Of a stretch of DNA of 64,000 nucleotides, positions 26,728-37,757 are shown in pieces. Position numbers and translations under genes: made by a program. Position 1 is the first letter of the stretch. Each line of letters opens with the position of its first letter. Where the stretch lies: assembly GCA_030770535.1 (NCBI GenBank), contig JASVEC010000048.1:216477-280476 (forward strand), written 5' to 3'. The notes below the pieces were generated by a model. The model made no database searches. It was not told the DNA's origin and was given only the letters and a program-made list of their open reading frames with translations. This stretch comes from Batkoa obscura. Its lineage: Eukaryota; Entomophthoromycota; Entomophthoromycetes; Entomophthorales; Batkoaceae.

Positions 26728-28574
26728 TTATATCTTTAGCTTTGATAATGAAAGTGTAAGGTATTCATCTGGACTTAACGGCATATTCCCTTTTTTAGAA
26801 GGAGAGCGTTGAAAGTCGAATGGGGTTACAAATTTAGGCTTATAAACATCAAAAGAACCATCATCCTAAAATTTATTAACTTAAAATCATTAAAATAGTA
26901 TTGATTACCTGTCGGATAATTGGTAAGTTGGTATCAATTGCTTTTTCGTTTTTGGAAGTAGGACTGAGGTAGATATGATCATAATCCTCCCTTTCTACAC
27001 TATTAGGTGAATCCTTAGGTCCTGAACGTAAAGGGCTATTTGAGCGAGAACGGGAGGGTTGAGGGGATGGAGGCATTGATCTATTTCCTTAATAAAAATA
27101 TTAATAAAAAAGAAATAAATTAAAAAAAAACTTACTACTATTCATGTTATCTTCTTTTGGTGGTATAATAGTTGGAAACTTCAAAAAGCTCATAACATTT
27201 GGCATTATAGAGGATAATATGTTTCCTTTGGGATTTGATGGGCTAGAGTCACTAGACTCTTTTTTAACTCCATTTGATTCAATAGAACGACTTAAAGTAT
27301 AGATTTCTTCAGGGGGTATACCTCGAGTCCTGAACCCTGGAGTGGTAAGGGTGGGTGATGTGCTCTCTGCTTTAATTCCATTACCTAAGTTGATTTTAGT
27401 TTAATTAATTAAAAAGGTGTTCTGAATACCTGGAGGCGTAATTGAGCGTGAGTTTTGGACAGACATAGAATTGATGTTCATAAGATTATTATCGTAGTAA
27501 TTTAACCCCATAGGATCTTGTTTCATAAAATCTTGACTTTGATAGCCATATCCGTTATAATTGTTGTTAGAATTAGGGGGAGTTGGGAAATTAAATAGGG
27601 GTTGCTCTTGAGACTGCAAATTTTGTTGAAGGTGTTCATTTACTCCAAATCCAAATCCAAAATTATTATTGTACCCCATTCCAGGGTCATTATATCCATT
27701 TATCAAAGGTTGAGAATTATTTAAGTAGCTTGTCGGATCAAAAAGATTCGGCGAAATAGAGCTTTGGTTCATTTGACTATATGAGTTAGCATTTGCGGTT
27801 GTTACAGATAACATCAGTGCTTGATGAAAGCTATCGATGATATATCTTCTAAGTTGTGGTTGAGGTATGTCTATAACATTCAAGGGCAAAGCAATTGACG
27901 AAAGCTGATTTTTAAAAGCTGAAAATATTAGCTTAACTTTTAAATCGTTACAAATTTACCTTCATCTACTTGAATAGAGTTTTTATATCCTAAACCATAT
28001 TCAATTAATTGAACTAATACTTTATCAGTTCCATGATCCATTTCTGGAGTTAGGGCATTGGTACATAAATCAGCTATTAGTGTTAGTAAAAATTAAAGCA
28101 TAAAATAGATTAATTACTATGTATTGGTGATTGATTTGATGATTGATTAGAGTTCATCAAAGGCGGAGTAAGTTGGTTATTTGGCGAGGTACTATTATTA
28201 GTATTATTGCTTCCATGTAGACGGTCTTTATGTCTTCTAATTTCGTGTTCGTGCTTAAATTTACTATTACAAATCTATTTCAAATTACATTAGTAAAGAA
28301 TTGACAAAAATTATAGTCTTACATCACAAGAGTATGGTCTCCAATCTAAATGTGATCTTAAATGAGAGATTATATGCTTTTTCTCATTAGTTTGATAGTT
28401 GCATCTATCGCCCCAACGACAATCTCGGGGAAGGTTAGGTGGTTGAGCATTAATATGCATTTCCTTTAAGTGATCGAAAAGATCTTTAAACTCAAAAAAC
28501 CTGGCACCACAATCAACCCATAAACAACATTTAATATCATTAGCTTGGGTTATCTGTTCTGTAAGACTTGACAT
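26728..28574 (-). CDS. C2H2 zinc-finger transcription factor (PacC/Rim101-like finger array)
   Basis: A regulator with three N-terminal fingers. Finger 1 is CLWVDCGARFFEFKDLFDHL plus KEMH, finger 2 is CRWGDRCNYQTNEKKHIISH plus LRSH, and finger 3 spans the first intron: YSCD, then ICNSKFKHEHEIRRHKDRLH. The Trp-containing first two fingers and the third standard finger recall the PacC/Rim101/Gli layout, though the spacing differs. A helical middle region follows (DKVLVQLIEYGLGYKN and VIDIPQPQLRRYIIDSFHQA), then a long Asn/Ser/Pro-rich tail over several exons. Its last exon ends LTLSLSKLKI-stop at 26728. About six short introns are present. Nuclear action is expected. Whether it is the pH-response PacC itself is doubtful. 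Confidence 0.8.
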
Positions 28575-29672
28575 TTAAATTATAAAAAAAAACTTTAGAT
28601 TCCAAACTTAAATTCGGTATAATAGTTTAAAATTTAATTTATCATCTTTTTGATTGGATAAACTTTGCTTGACTAAAACTTACAGCTCATGAAATAGTAC
28701 TTCTAGTTAAATGTCCAAACATTTAAAATATGGGTTAATTGAAGGCCATTTTTTTAAAAAATAGTTTGTACAATGCCTTTGTGGTTGAAATTTAAAAGAA
28801 CTTAAATATGCCTTTAAATTCTATTTGTCTAGCCAATAATGCTCTTAGATTATAGACAGCCCTAGGACAGGAAAAATTCCGCCTTCAGAAATAATGAAGT
28901 TAAATTTAATCTCAGATGTTTTTATATCATATCATTTTCATAAAAGTTTGCAATTAAGCCTTGAATAACTTCTGCTCTCAATGTAACTACAGATTTTTAA
29001 AATAACTAGTTTTTGGTTATAGTATGGGAGCATTGTTACACAAATTTGTTTTAAATTTTTCGGTAAAGAATGGATTTTATAACATAAAACCAAAATTAAT
29101 AGCAAATTTTAAACTTAAATTTAAAATGATACATTACTTTTTTTTATTTATTAATTAAATTTATAAATAAATTCAAGCTAGGGTTTGGGTTAGAGTTAGT
29201 TTTAGGTTGGTGTTAGAGCTAGGTTAGTGTTAACGTTAGGGTGAAAGCACATTAAAAATATTTCAACTATCAATTTTTGGCGATTTTTTTTGAAAAATCC
29301 AATACTTTTACTATAAAAAGTGTCTTTTTATAGGGATCATGTCTATAACAATGCTCCCATACTATAACTCAAAATTTAACTGAGTTTCAAATTTAAATTT
29401 TTTATTTTTTATTTAAAATTTTTAAAATAGTGCTTAATTTACTTCAAATAATATAAAGTTCAATAATGCAGGGATTTTTTTATATTTCAATTTTATTTTT
29501 AACTAATAAAAAACAAAAGTCTCATAAGGTTTTGATTTTAAAAACTTTTTAAAAAAAATCCAAAGAATTCAAAAAAAGTCAACTACAATAATAATGGATT
29601 GATTTTTCAATGTTTTTGTTAGATAAAGGTTTTTTTTAATAGATACCTTATTGGAAAATAATAGGACACATA
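28575..29672. other. Intergenic gap holding a second type of inverted-repeat element
   Basis: Promoter side of the zinc-finger gene on the left. A 353-bp inverted-repeat element occupies 29016-29368. No ORF of note is present. Confidence 0.5.
29016..29368. mobile_element. 353-bp MITE-like element of a second family
   Basis: The 23 bases at 29016-29038 (GTTATAGTATGGGAGCATTG plus TTA) are the exact reverse complement of 29346-29368. TA lies inside both ends next to GTATGGG/CCCATAC, compatible with a Tc1/mariner-type TA target duplication, but this is not proven. The interior has no coding frame. From about 29177 to 29240 it contains degenerate GGTTAG/GTTAGGG-like units. This family is unrelated in sequence to the 105-bp elements. 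Confidence 0.75.
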
Positions 29673-29891
29673 CTAATTCGACTTTGGCTTAGATACGCTT
29701 TTGTATGTATTATATGCTGCTTTACCAACATCGTAAGCTGTACTAGCAACCTGTAACGCTGTACTACCCATTTGAATTGCGGCTGGTAATAATAATAATG
29801 GATTTCTTTTGCTGACTTCAGTGAGATGAAGGGTGTGAGGCATAGCATAAGCTAAAGGAATTATAGAAAATAATACGAAAGTAAACTTCAT
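29673..29891 (-). CDS. 72-residue secreted peptide precursor
   Basis: A short protein with a clear signal peptide (MKFTFVLFSIIPLAYA, cleavage likely after residue 16). Residues 28-29 are Lys-Arg, a Kex2-type cleavage site. What follows is a hydrophobic, Ala/Ser/Thr-rich helical stretch (NPLLLLPAAIQMGSTALQVA) and a lysine-containing tail (SKPKSN). No cysteine is present. It stands alone between two intergenic gaps, with no intron. I do not recognise a family. A processed, helical secreted peptide is inferred from the layout only; the short length leaves some chance that it is not expressed. Confidence 0.6.
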   Translation of the reverse strand: MKFTFVLFSIIPLAYAMPHTLHLTEVSKRNPLLLLPAAIQMGSTALQVASTAYDVGKAAYNTYKSVSKPKSN

Positions 29892-30758
29892 TTGATTAAT
29901 GTTTAGAGTGTATCAAATTAATTAATAGAGTAATAATCAATTATGTTATTTGTAATAAAAGTAAATTTGAATTTATTTATCACTTAGATTGAATTTATAG
30001 TATTTTTTAATAGATTATAGAGCAATCCTTTATTAATTATATAAAATGGATTAATTCAATGTCAATACCATTTTTATCTCAATGTTAAATATTGAAGATC
30101 AAATTTAATCATATATTTTGGAAATGGCAGTTTCGAATGAATACTTAATTCTCAATGTTTAATCATTTTATTATAATATTCTAGTGTTATGTCACTTCGT
30201 TCTATAGAAGTTTTCATTAAAGTGACTAATAATTCGAATATTCTAAGATAAATTGAAGATATAAAAAAAAAATAAACGAATATTAGAATTTTAAATTTCA
30301 TATGTATATACTTATACTGCATATTCTTAGTTCATAACTTATATTTTTAATAGCAATAAGAGTAGATTGGAAAATTTTTAACTATTGAAAACTCATGACA
30401 ATGAAATTTCTACTTCATTTATAAATTAAGGAATTGCATTTTTTTTTTTAAATGTTTTAAAAACCAATAATATAAAATTGAGTGTTATTAATTATAATAG
30501 TAGAATTATAATTAAAGTTATGTTTTCTGTTTTTGTCTATACAGTATTACTTTTTTCAATAAAAAATTTTAAATAGATATTTTAATAATAATAAAAATTA
30601 AATTAAATTAAAAGCTTTCAATGAAGCTTTTAATATGGGGATGTATTTTAATAATAAATTTTATTATTATGTGAAATTATTATTTTATAATTAATATTTA
30701 ATCAATTTATTACTTTTATTACTTTTATTACTTTAAATCAAAATTTATCTATCTAAAC

Positions 30759-30865
30759 ATATGGGGATGCATTCTTTTGTTTAAGAATTTTACTAACAAT
30801 CTTTCCACTTTAAATAGCGCTTAAAAAATGTAAAAAATAATGAAGCCAAAAAAACACCCCCATAT
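30759..30865 (+). mobile_element. MITE-like inverted-repeat element, copy 6
   Basis: A 107-bp element from ATATGGGGATGCATTCTTTTG to ACACCCCCATAT, with the TAAATAGCGCTTAAAAAATG core. It lies about 575 bp upstream of the UTP21 start and 110 bp after a solo left end of the same family. Confidence 0.82.
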
Positions 30866-31316
30866 TGCTTTTGAAATTATTTTTATTATTTTATTTTGCT
30901 ATTTTATTTTATTTTGTTTAATTTTTGTTTTATTTTATTTTATAAAAATATATTTTTAATTTCAATAAATTAATTTTAACATTTAGTTTAATTATTAATA
31001 TTTTAATAGAACTTATTAAAGCAAATATCAAAAAAAAAAGCTAATAAATAAAATAATAAAACATTATTGATTTTAAATAAAAGTATTCCAAGCTTATTTG
31101 TCTGTCCTTGTCATTGCTGTTGCTTTTTTTTTAATATTTAAAAGGATAACTATAAAGTAGAACTCGTTTTTTTTAAAATTCAACTTTTACTAAAACAGAT
31201 AAATTGAAGTTAAATTATTCACCGATTTTATTGTTCTCTCTCTTGTCTCTTATTTTAATATTTATCTAATGTATTCTCCTATTTCTTTATATTTTGTTGC
31301 ATTAATAAAAATAGTT

Positions 31317-31328
31317 AAAAATTTTTCA
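31317..31328 (-). promoter_or_regulatory. Candidate RRPE ribosome-biogenesis promoter element
   Basis: AAAAATTTTTCA on the plus strand is TGAAAAATTTTT on the minus strand, an exact match to the rRNA-processing element known upstream of ribosome-biogenesis genes in yeasts. It lies 112-123 bp before the UTP21 ATG, a usual distance. In such AT-rich DNA a chance match is quite possible. Confidence 0.35.
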
Positions 31329-31439
31329 ATATTTTTATTCCAATTTATTACTAAAAATAGGTATTATTCCCTAATTTAACTTAATCCTAAATTTTCGAAA
31401 TTTCAATCTTTCATTTTCTTTTCAATTTTTGACATTCAA

Positions 31440-32287
31440 ATGGCTTTAACTTTAGAAAATAGAGAAACTAATAATGTCCAAGTAATGACAAAGAAAATAA
31501 AGAATGAACCACAATTAAATAATGCTTCTAAACTCTATCAACCTTTTAAAGCAGTTGGTTACATTTGTAATGAAGTACCATTCTCCATTCAAACTTTAGG
31601 TGAATTTTCAGTCATTGGTACAGTGGTAGGAAATACTTTTCACTTATATGATGTAAGTTACTATTTTTTTAATTAAAATAATATTTATTAATACTGTATC
31701 TTTATAGCTTAAAAAACTTGTTGTCGTATTAGTTGGTAAGTGTTTTATTAAGTTTAAAAAATGGAAGAGTAAGTAATATTAATTAAATTTGTTAAATAGG
31801 TCGTCAATGTGAAAAAGCAATCAATGCCATTGCATTACGTAGAGAACATACTTTTGTTGCTGTTGGTAATCAAATTTTAAAATATAAAAGAACTCATCAG
31901 GTACTTAATTTACAACTACAAAAAAACCCAATTTATTAATTTTATTTTATTTTATTTTATTTTATTAGACAAGAGTTATGAAATCCCCAACGGAAGGCGA
32001 TATATTTTTATTACAAATATTTGGAGCTCATATTATGGCTTTAACAGAAGATAATTGTTTTCAACTTTGGGATATTAAAAATGGGGGTAAGTTAATAAAT
32101 AGAATAGTTATTATTTAAAGTTATTAATTATAAATATTTAGAGCTTTATACCTGTATTGAATTTGATTCTAATTCCTTTAGAGTCACTTCTATTTTACAT
32201 CCAGATACTTATTTAAATAAAGTAATTTTTGGTTCCACTCAAGGTTCGATGGAATTATGGAATATTAAAACTAGGTAAATATATTAA

Positions 32288-32322
<35 letters not shown>

Positions 32323-34585
32323 TGATTAATTAATTAATTAATTATTTTTATTTTTTAGAAAATTAATTTATAAATTTAAATCTTTTAATTCACCAATTAC
32401 TTGTTTAGCTCAATCACCAATTGTTGATGTAGTTGCTATTGGATTATTAGATGGACGAATTATATTATATAATATAAAATTAGATAAAAAATTATTTTCA
32501 TTTCAACAAGAAGGTAAAGTAACATGTATTAGTTTCCGTACGGATTCATTTCATCATATGGCCACTTCAAGTATGGATGGAGATATAGCTATATGGGATT
32601 TAGAAGAAAAACAATTATTCCATGTAATGAAATATGCACACAATGGAAATATTCCATCTATTCAATTTATGAATGGACAACCATTATTGATTTCTTCTGG
32701 TTCAGATAATACATTAAAACAATGGCTATTCGATACACATGATAATTTACCAAGATTATATAAATCTAGATCAGGACATTTTGAACCGCCAACTCAAATT
32801 ATTTATAATACAAATAATACTATTTTATCAGCAAGTCAAGATTTAACTTTAAGACAATTCTCTACATTTAAAGAAAATCAATCTTGTGAATTAAGTCAAG
32901 GTAAATTACAAGCTAAAGCTAAATTAATAAATAAAGATATAAATAGTTTAAAATTACCACCAATAACTCAATTCACTTTAAATAATCAACAACAACAAAA
33001 AAGATGGGATAATATATTATCAATTCATTTAGGTCAACCAATGGTAAGAACTTGGTCATTACAAAAAAATACAATAGGAGAACATATCTTATTACCACCT
33101 AATAATGAAATAGCTAAATCAGTAGCTATTTCTCATTGTAACAATTTTGGGTTAATTGGTACTACTCAAGGTTATATTCATCAATTTAATTTACAATCTG
33201 GTTTATTAAGAAAATCAACTAAAGATTCTCATGAAGCTTCAATAACTTGTATATTAACTGATAATTATAATCGATTATTTAGTACAGTTTCTTTAGATGG
33301 TATTATTAAAATCTGGGAATTTAATTCTTTAAATTTATTACATTCAATTGATTTGAAATCATCTATTTCTTACGCTATTTCTCATAAAGAGAATTCATTA
33401 ATTGCTACTGCTTGTGATGATTTTTCAATTAAAATTGTAGATATTGAAACTCAAAAAGTTGTACGTATATTTAATGGTCATCAACATCGTATTACTGGAA
33501 TGGTAATTAATTCATTAATTCATTAATATTTATTATAATAATAATTTAAATTTATTAATAAAATTATATTTTATTAATTTGAATAGGCATTTTCCCCTGA
33601 TGGTCGATGGTTAGTAAGTAGTAGTTTAGATAGTACTATTAGAACTTGGGATATACCTACGGGTTCAATGATAGATATATTTGTAGTACCTAATGTAGTT
33701 ACTTGTTTAAATTTTTCACCTCAAGGTGATTTTTTAGCAACAACACATGCAGGACAAGTAGGTATCTTTTTATGGTCTAATAAATCAATGTATACGGATG
33801 TTAATTTGAAATCCATACCAATTTCATTTATGCCCAATTCAACTGAATTACCACAATCTTTAATTGAAGAAAAACAAAATGAAAATGAAGAACTAATGGA
33901 AGATAATGTGGAAGATAATAAAGAAAATGAATCAGAAGATAATAATTTATATAGATCACCTGATCAATTAACTAGTGAAATGATTACATTATCTAATCAA
34001 CCATGGTCTAAATGGCAAAAATTACTAAATTTAGAAACAATTAAACAACGAAATAAACCAATTGAACCAATTAAACAACCTGAATTAGCCCCTTTCTTTT
34101 TAACTACTACACAAGGTGTTAATCCCCAATTTATTGTTAATGAAGAAAGTAAGGAGAATAATCAAGAAGAAAGTAAAGTAACTACATTTGATACGAATAT
34201 TGAATCCGAATTTATTAAATTAATGAGAGAAGCAGTACAAAATCAAGAAATTGAAAGATTAATTCAAGGTATGGAAATGATGTCCCCACCTCAAATTGAA
34301 ATTGAAATGAATTTATTATCTGTGAGTAATAAATTTAATCAATTTAAAGTATTTTTAAAAGCCATTATTTTATTGTTAAATAAAAAGGTGGGTTTTGAAA
34401 TGGCTCATGCGTACTTGAATACATTCTTAAGAGTTCATGGCGATCTTGTGAATGAAAATCCATTAGAGTTTAATACTATTATGCATCAATTAAAACAAGT
34501 GATTAAAGAACAATGGAGTGGATTAGCGGATACATTTCGATTTAATAAATTGATGGTGAATTTTGTTAGAAATGCTAGGGTTTAA
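31440..34585 (+). CDS. UTP21: U3 snoRNP component Utp21 (WDR36 orthologue)
   Basis: Utp21 is a tandem WD40-propeller protein of the UTP-B part of the small-subunit processome, needed for 18S rRNA maturation in the nucleolus. The first exon is 31440-31652; short exons follow (31708-31735, from 31800, and others) up to about 32360, then one long exon to about 33500 and a last one to 34585. WD repeats are visible throughout (MATSSMDGDIAIWDLEEKQL, WLVSSSLDSTIRTWDIPTG). The C-terminal Utp21 domain is present, with PFFLTTTQGVNPQF before an acidic stretch and the helical end (FLKAIILLLNKKVGFEMAHA). About seven introns, two of which contain AT-rich simple repeats. Length is close to the usual 900 residues. 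Confidence 0.95.
32287..32345. repeat. AAT and TTAA simple repeats in a UTP21 intron
   Basis: About ten AAT units followed by TTAATTAATTAATTAATT, all inside one intron. Confidence 0.8.
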
Positions 34586-34779
34586 ACGAGAAAAGAATAG
34601 AGATAGAGGATGTAAAGAATTCTTTGAATTTTATTTTTATAGAGTCTTTTTTTTATAATAAAATATATTATTTGTACCTTTTTTTTTGATTATTAATCTC
34701 CCTTTTTTTTCGTTACGTCAATATTCAAAGTGGATTTTTGAATATTTTGAAAGTTCAAGTTGATTCTTTTTTAGTAAAA

Positions 34780-37464
34780 ATGGTGGCTACAAATCAATTG
34801 TTCGATATAACAAAGATTAAATCAAATTTAAAAGAGGAATTAATTCGAATGTTAGATTCGGTAAATCGAATTATTCAACACTGCTTACATACGTTGATAA
34901 TCCATATTTTAGATTTTAGGTAAAAAAATCTTAATCCTTGACCCTAATTTATCCGGTGCATTATCTTTAGTAACTGAGTTTACTTTTTTAAAAGTAAGTC
35001 AACTTAAATCAAAACTAGAATTAGTATATTAAACAAAATATAACAAAACAAAATAAGTAACCTTTGTATTATACTAGGAACGTGGAGTTGAAAAAGTGCT
35101 ATTTTTAACTAATAAACAGTTTGATATTGAAGGCGAGAATTTATTATATTTAACAAGAGCTAATATTCAACAATTGAATTTAATTGCAGGTAAATGCTTG
35201 GATTTTACCCTTACACCACCCCTTTACTAACTTGGTTAAATTTTATTAACTATCAGAAAATATACTTTATTTCAATAGTAAGAATGTGAATAAGGAATTC
35301 CATTTATATTGTGCACCAAGTAAAAATAGCTTGATTGAAACCTATTTTGAGGAAAGAGGAGTATTGGGTTCTTTAACTCAAATTGAATCTTTTAAAATGG
35401 ATTTTATACCCTTGGAAGAGGATCTATTTTCTTTAGAAAATTCAACTACATTTAAAGAGTTATATTTGGTAAGTTGAAATTCCAATTTATCAAGATTTTA
35501 TATCTTTGAAAAAAGATGGTTAACAAAGTTGATATAATAGGATGGAGATTTCAATTGTTTAAGTGTTATAGCTTCTGCATTAATGAAAATACAAAATGAA
35601 CATGGTTATTTTAATCGAATATTAGGCAAGGGGAAATATTCTAAGGTAAGTAGAATCCACAATTTATATTGATTGATTTATTAATTCTTCACATACTACC
35701 TTATAGACATTAAAAGAGATGCTCCATCGATTACGATTAGAAAAAGAAGTAGAAGGAGAAAGTGATATTATCCCCTCTAATATTATCAATTCAGTTATCT
35801 TATTAGAAAGAAACAATGACTTAATTACTCCATTATTAACTCAATTAACTTATGAAGGTTTATTAGAAGAAAATTATGGTATCAAGAATACATTAATTGA
35901 AGTACCAATTCATATGTTGGAGAAAAATAATAGCAATAATCCAACTTCCAGCAATTCAAATAGTAGTAAAATGAGTAATAAAAAGAAAAAAGTAGCACTT
36001 AATAATGGAGATGTTATTTATAAAAAATTAAGGGATTTAAACTTTGCTAATGTTGGAAAAACATTAAATTTAGAAGCTAAAAGATTAGATGAAGATTATA
36101 GAAAACGACATCAAGCTCAATCTGTGAAGGAAATTAGGGAATTTGTATCGAATTTATCCAATTTACAATCCGAACATTCTGCTTTAAAATTACGTAAGTT
36201 CAATAGAGTTTGAATTGAAAATTAAGTTCTAAAACTATATTTTAATGTAGATACTTCGTTAGCAGAGAGTCTTATGGAATTGAGCTCTTCTGAAGAATTT
36301 GATAAATTATTGGAAAATGAACAGAGTATGTATCTTAAAAAAAAATTATTATATTTTATTATATTTTATTATATTTTATATTACATTAAAAAAAGAAAAT
36401 TAATATTAAATTGATCCATTTTAGATTTAATATCCGGTGGTATTAACATAACGAATAGTATATTAAACAACCCCGTTGAATTAGTGGAAGATCTAATAGC
36501 ACAACACGCTCCTTTAGTCAAAATATTGAGATTAATTGCACTACAATGTCAAGTTAATGGTGGGTTGGGAAGTAAGATATTAAGTCAATATAAAAAAGAA
36601 ATTTGTCAGGTAACCTCTTCAACATTTTGATCAATGATAACAAAAACAAATTAATTTAATATTTGTTTATTTATTTTTAATTTTAGAATTATGGATATCA
36701 TCATTTATTAACATTTGAAAATTTATCTAAAGTGGAATTAATTTATGAACTCAATCCAAATAATGTTCGAAATAAATTTAGTTTGATAGCTAAAGCTTTT
36801 CGTTTATTAGTAGAAGAAGTAGATGAACAAATACCAAATGATATCTCTTATGTTTATTCAGGTTATGCTCCATTAAGTATTCGATTAGCTTATTGTGGTA
36901 TTGGTAATTTAGATAAATTTAATGTGGGAAAATTGAACAATCGAAGTAATACTTTTAATTCGATTGTTAGTACTTTTTCTTCCGTTGGTGTTAACAATGG
37001 TAACACAGGAATGAGAACTCAGAATTTAGGATCAGGATGGGCTAAGTTTGAAGATGTATTGAAAGTTATTAATGGACCCACATTTGATATTGTACAGAAA
37101 TTTAATAGTGGAAATAAGGAAGAAGGTAAGTTTTTTTTGTGATGAAAAAGTGAATTGATTAATAAAAATGGTACTTTTTTATTTTAGCTTCTATTACTAC
37201 TTCCACATCCTCGCCAAAGATCATCTTAATTGTATTTTTAGCAGGTTGTACTTCTACTGAAATTGCAGCCATTCGATATTTATCCAAGGCAGATGAAGGT
37301 ATGTTTTTTAATATTGAATTGTATAGATAAAGTTTTAAATTAATAACTTTTTTTTGATTTTTTTAGCAAATTTTAAATTTATTATACTAACTACAAATAT
37401 TATCTCGGGTAATTCTATGTTGGAATCGGTCATTGAGGTAGGGAATCCATTGTTGGTTAATTAA
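34780..37464 (+). CDS. VPS33: Vps33, Sec1/Munc18 protein of HOPS and CORVET
   Basis: Vps33 is the SM-family subunit that guides SNARE assembly at vacuole and endosome membranes. The chosen start, 34780, gives MVATNQLFDITKIKSNLKEE, with an intron soon after LDS, then ILGKKILILDPNLSGALSLV, the conserved N-terminal SM segment. Later exons carry NSVILLERNNDLITPLLTQL followed by TYEGLLEE, the most conserved Vps33 block, an Asn/Ser-rich loop, and the C-terminal ILIVFLAGCTSTEIAAIRYL. About nine short introns. The last exon ends at 37464. It starts 194 bp after UTP21 in the same direction and ends facing the NDUFAF5-type gene. An upstream in-frame TTG at 34738 is unlikely to be used. Confidence 0.95.
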
Positions 37465-37649
37465 AAATTATTAGTGGAAGGTACCAAAAGTAAATAACTT
37501 GTTTAAACTTTATTGTTACAAAAAAAGGAATATTATGACTATAATTTAATTTTAAATGATTTGTATAATATTTTTATATCTACTTTACTAAGTTGAATAT
37601 TAAAATTTTAATATAAAAATTCTTATTTTATAATTAGTTAATAATTTAA

Positions 37650-37725
37650 CTACTAACAATTTTTCCGCTCAAATAGCGCTTAAAAAATGGAAAAAGTGAT
37701 GAAGCCAAAAAAGACACTCCCATAT
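37650..37725 (+). mobile_element. MITE-like inverted-repeat element, copy 7, left end missing
   Basis: Only the part from ACTAACAATTTTTCCGCTC through the core to the right end ACACTCCCATAT remains. The left terminal repeat is absent. It fills most of the gap between the convergent VPS33 and NDUFAF5-type genes. Confidence 0.75.
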
Positions 37726-37757
37726 ACTCTTTAATATAACACTATTTTTAATTCATT

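Larger units (their letters stand above)
29892..31439. other. Intergenic gap with one MITE copy and a stray element end
   Basis: About 1.5 kb upstream of UTP21. A complete family element lies at 30759-30865. A solo left end (ATATGGGGATGTATTTT) occurs at 30633-30649. Around 30880-30950 is a run of imperfect TTTTA repeats. No gene is supported. Confidence 0.5.

Noticed and set aside
29177-29240. Telomere or interstitial telomere tract
   Set aside because: The units are irregular and lie inside an inverted-repeat element, flanked by genes on both sides; not a chromosome end.
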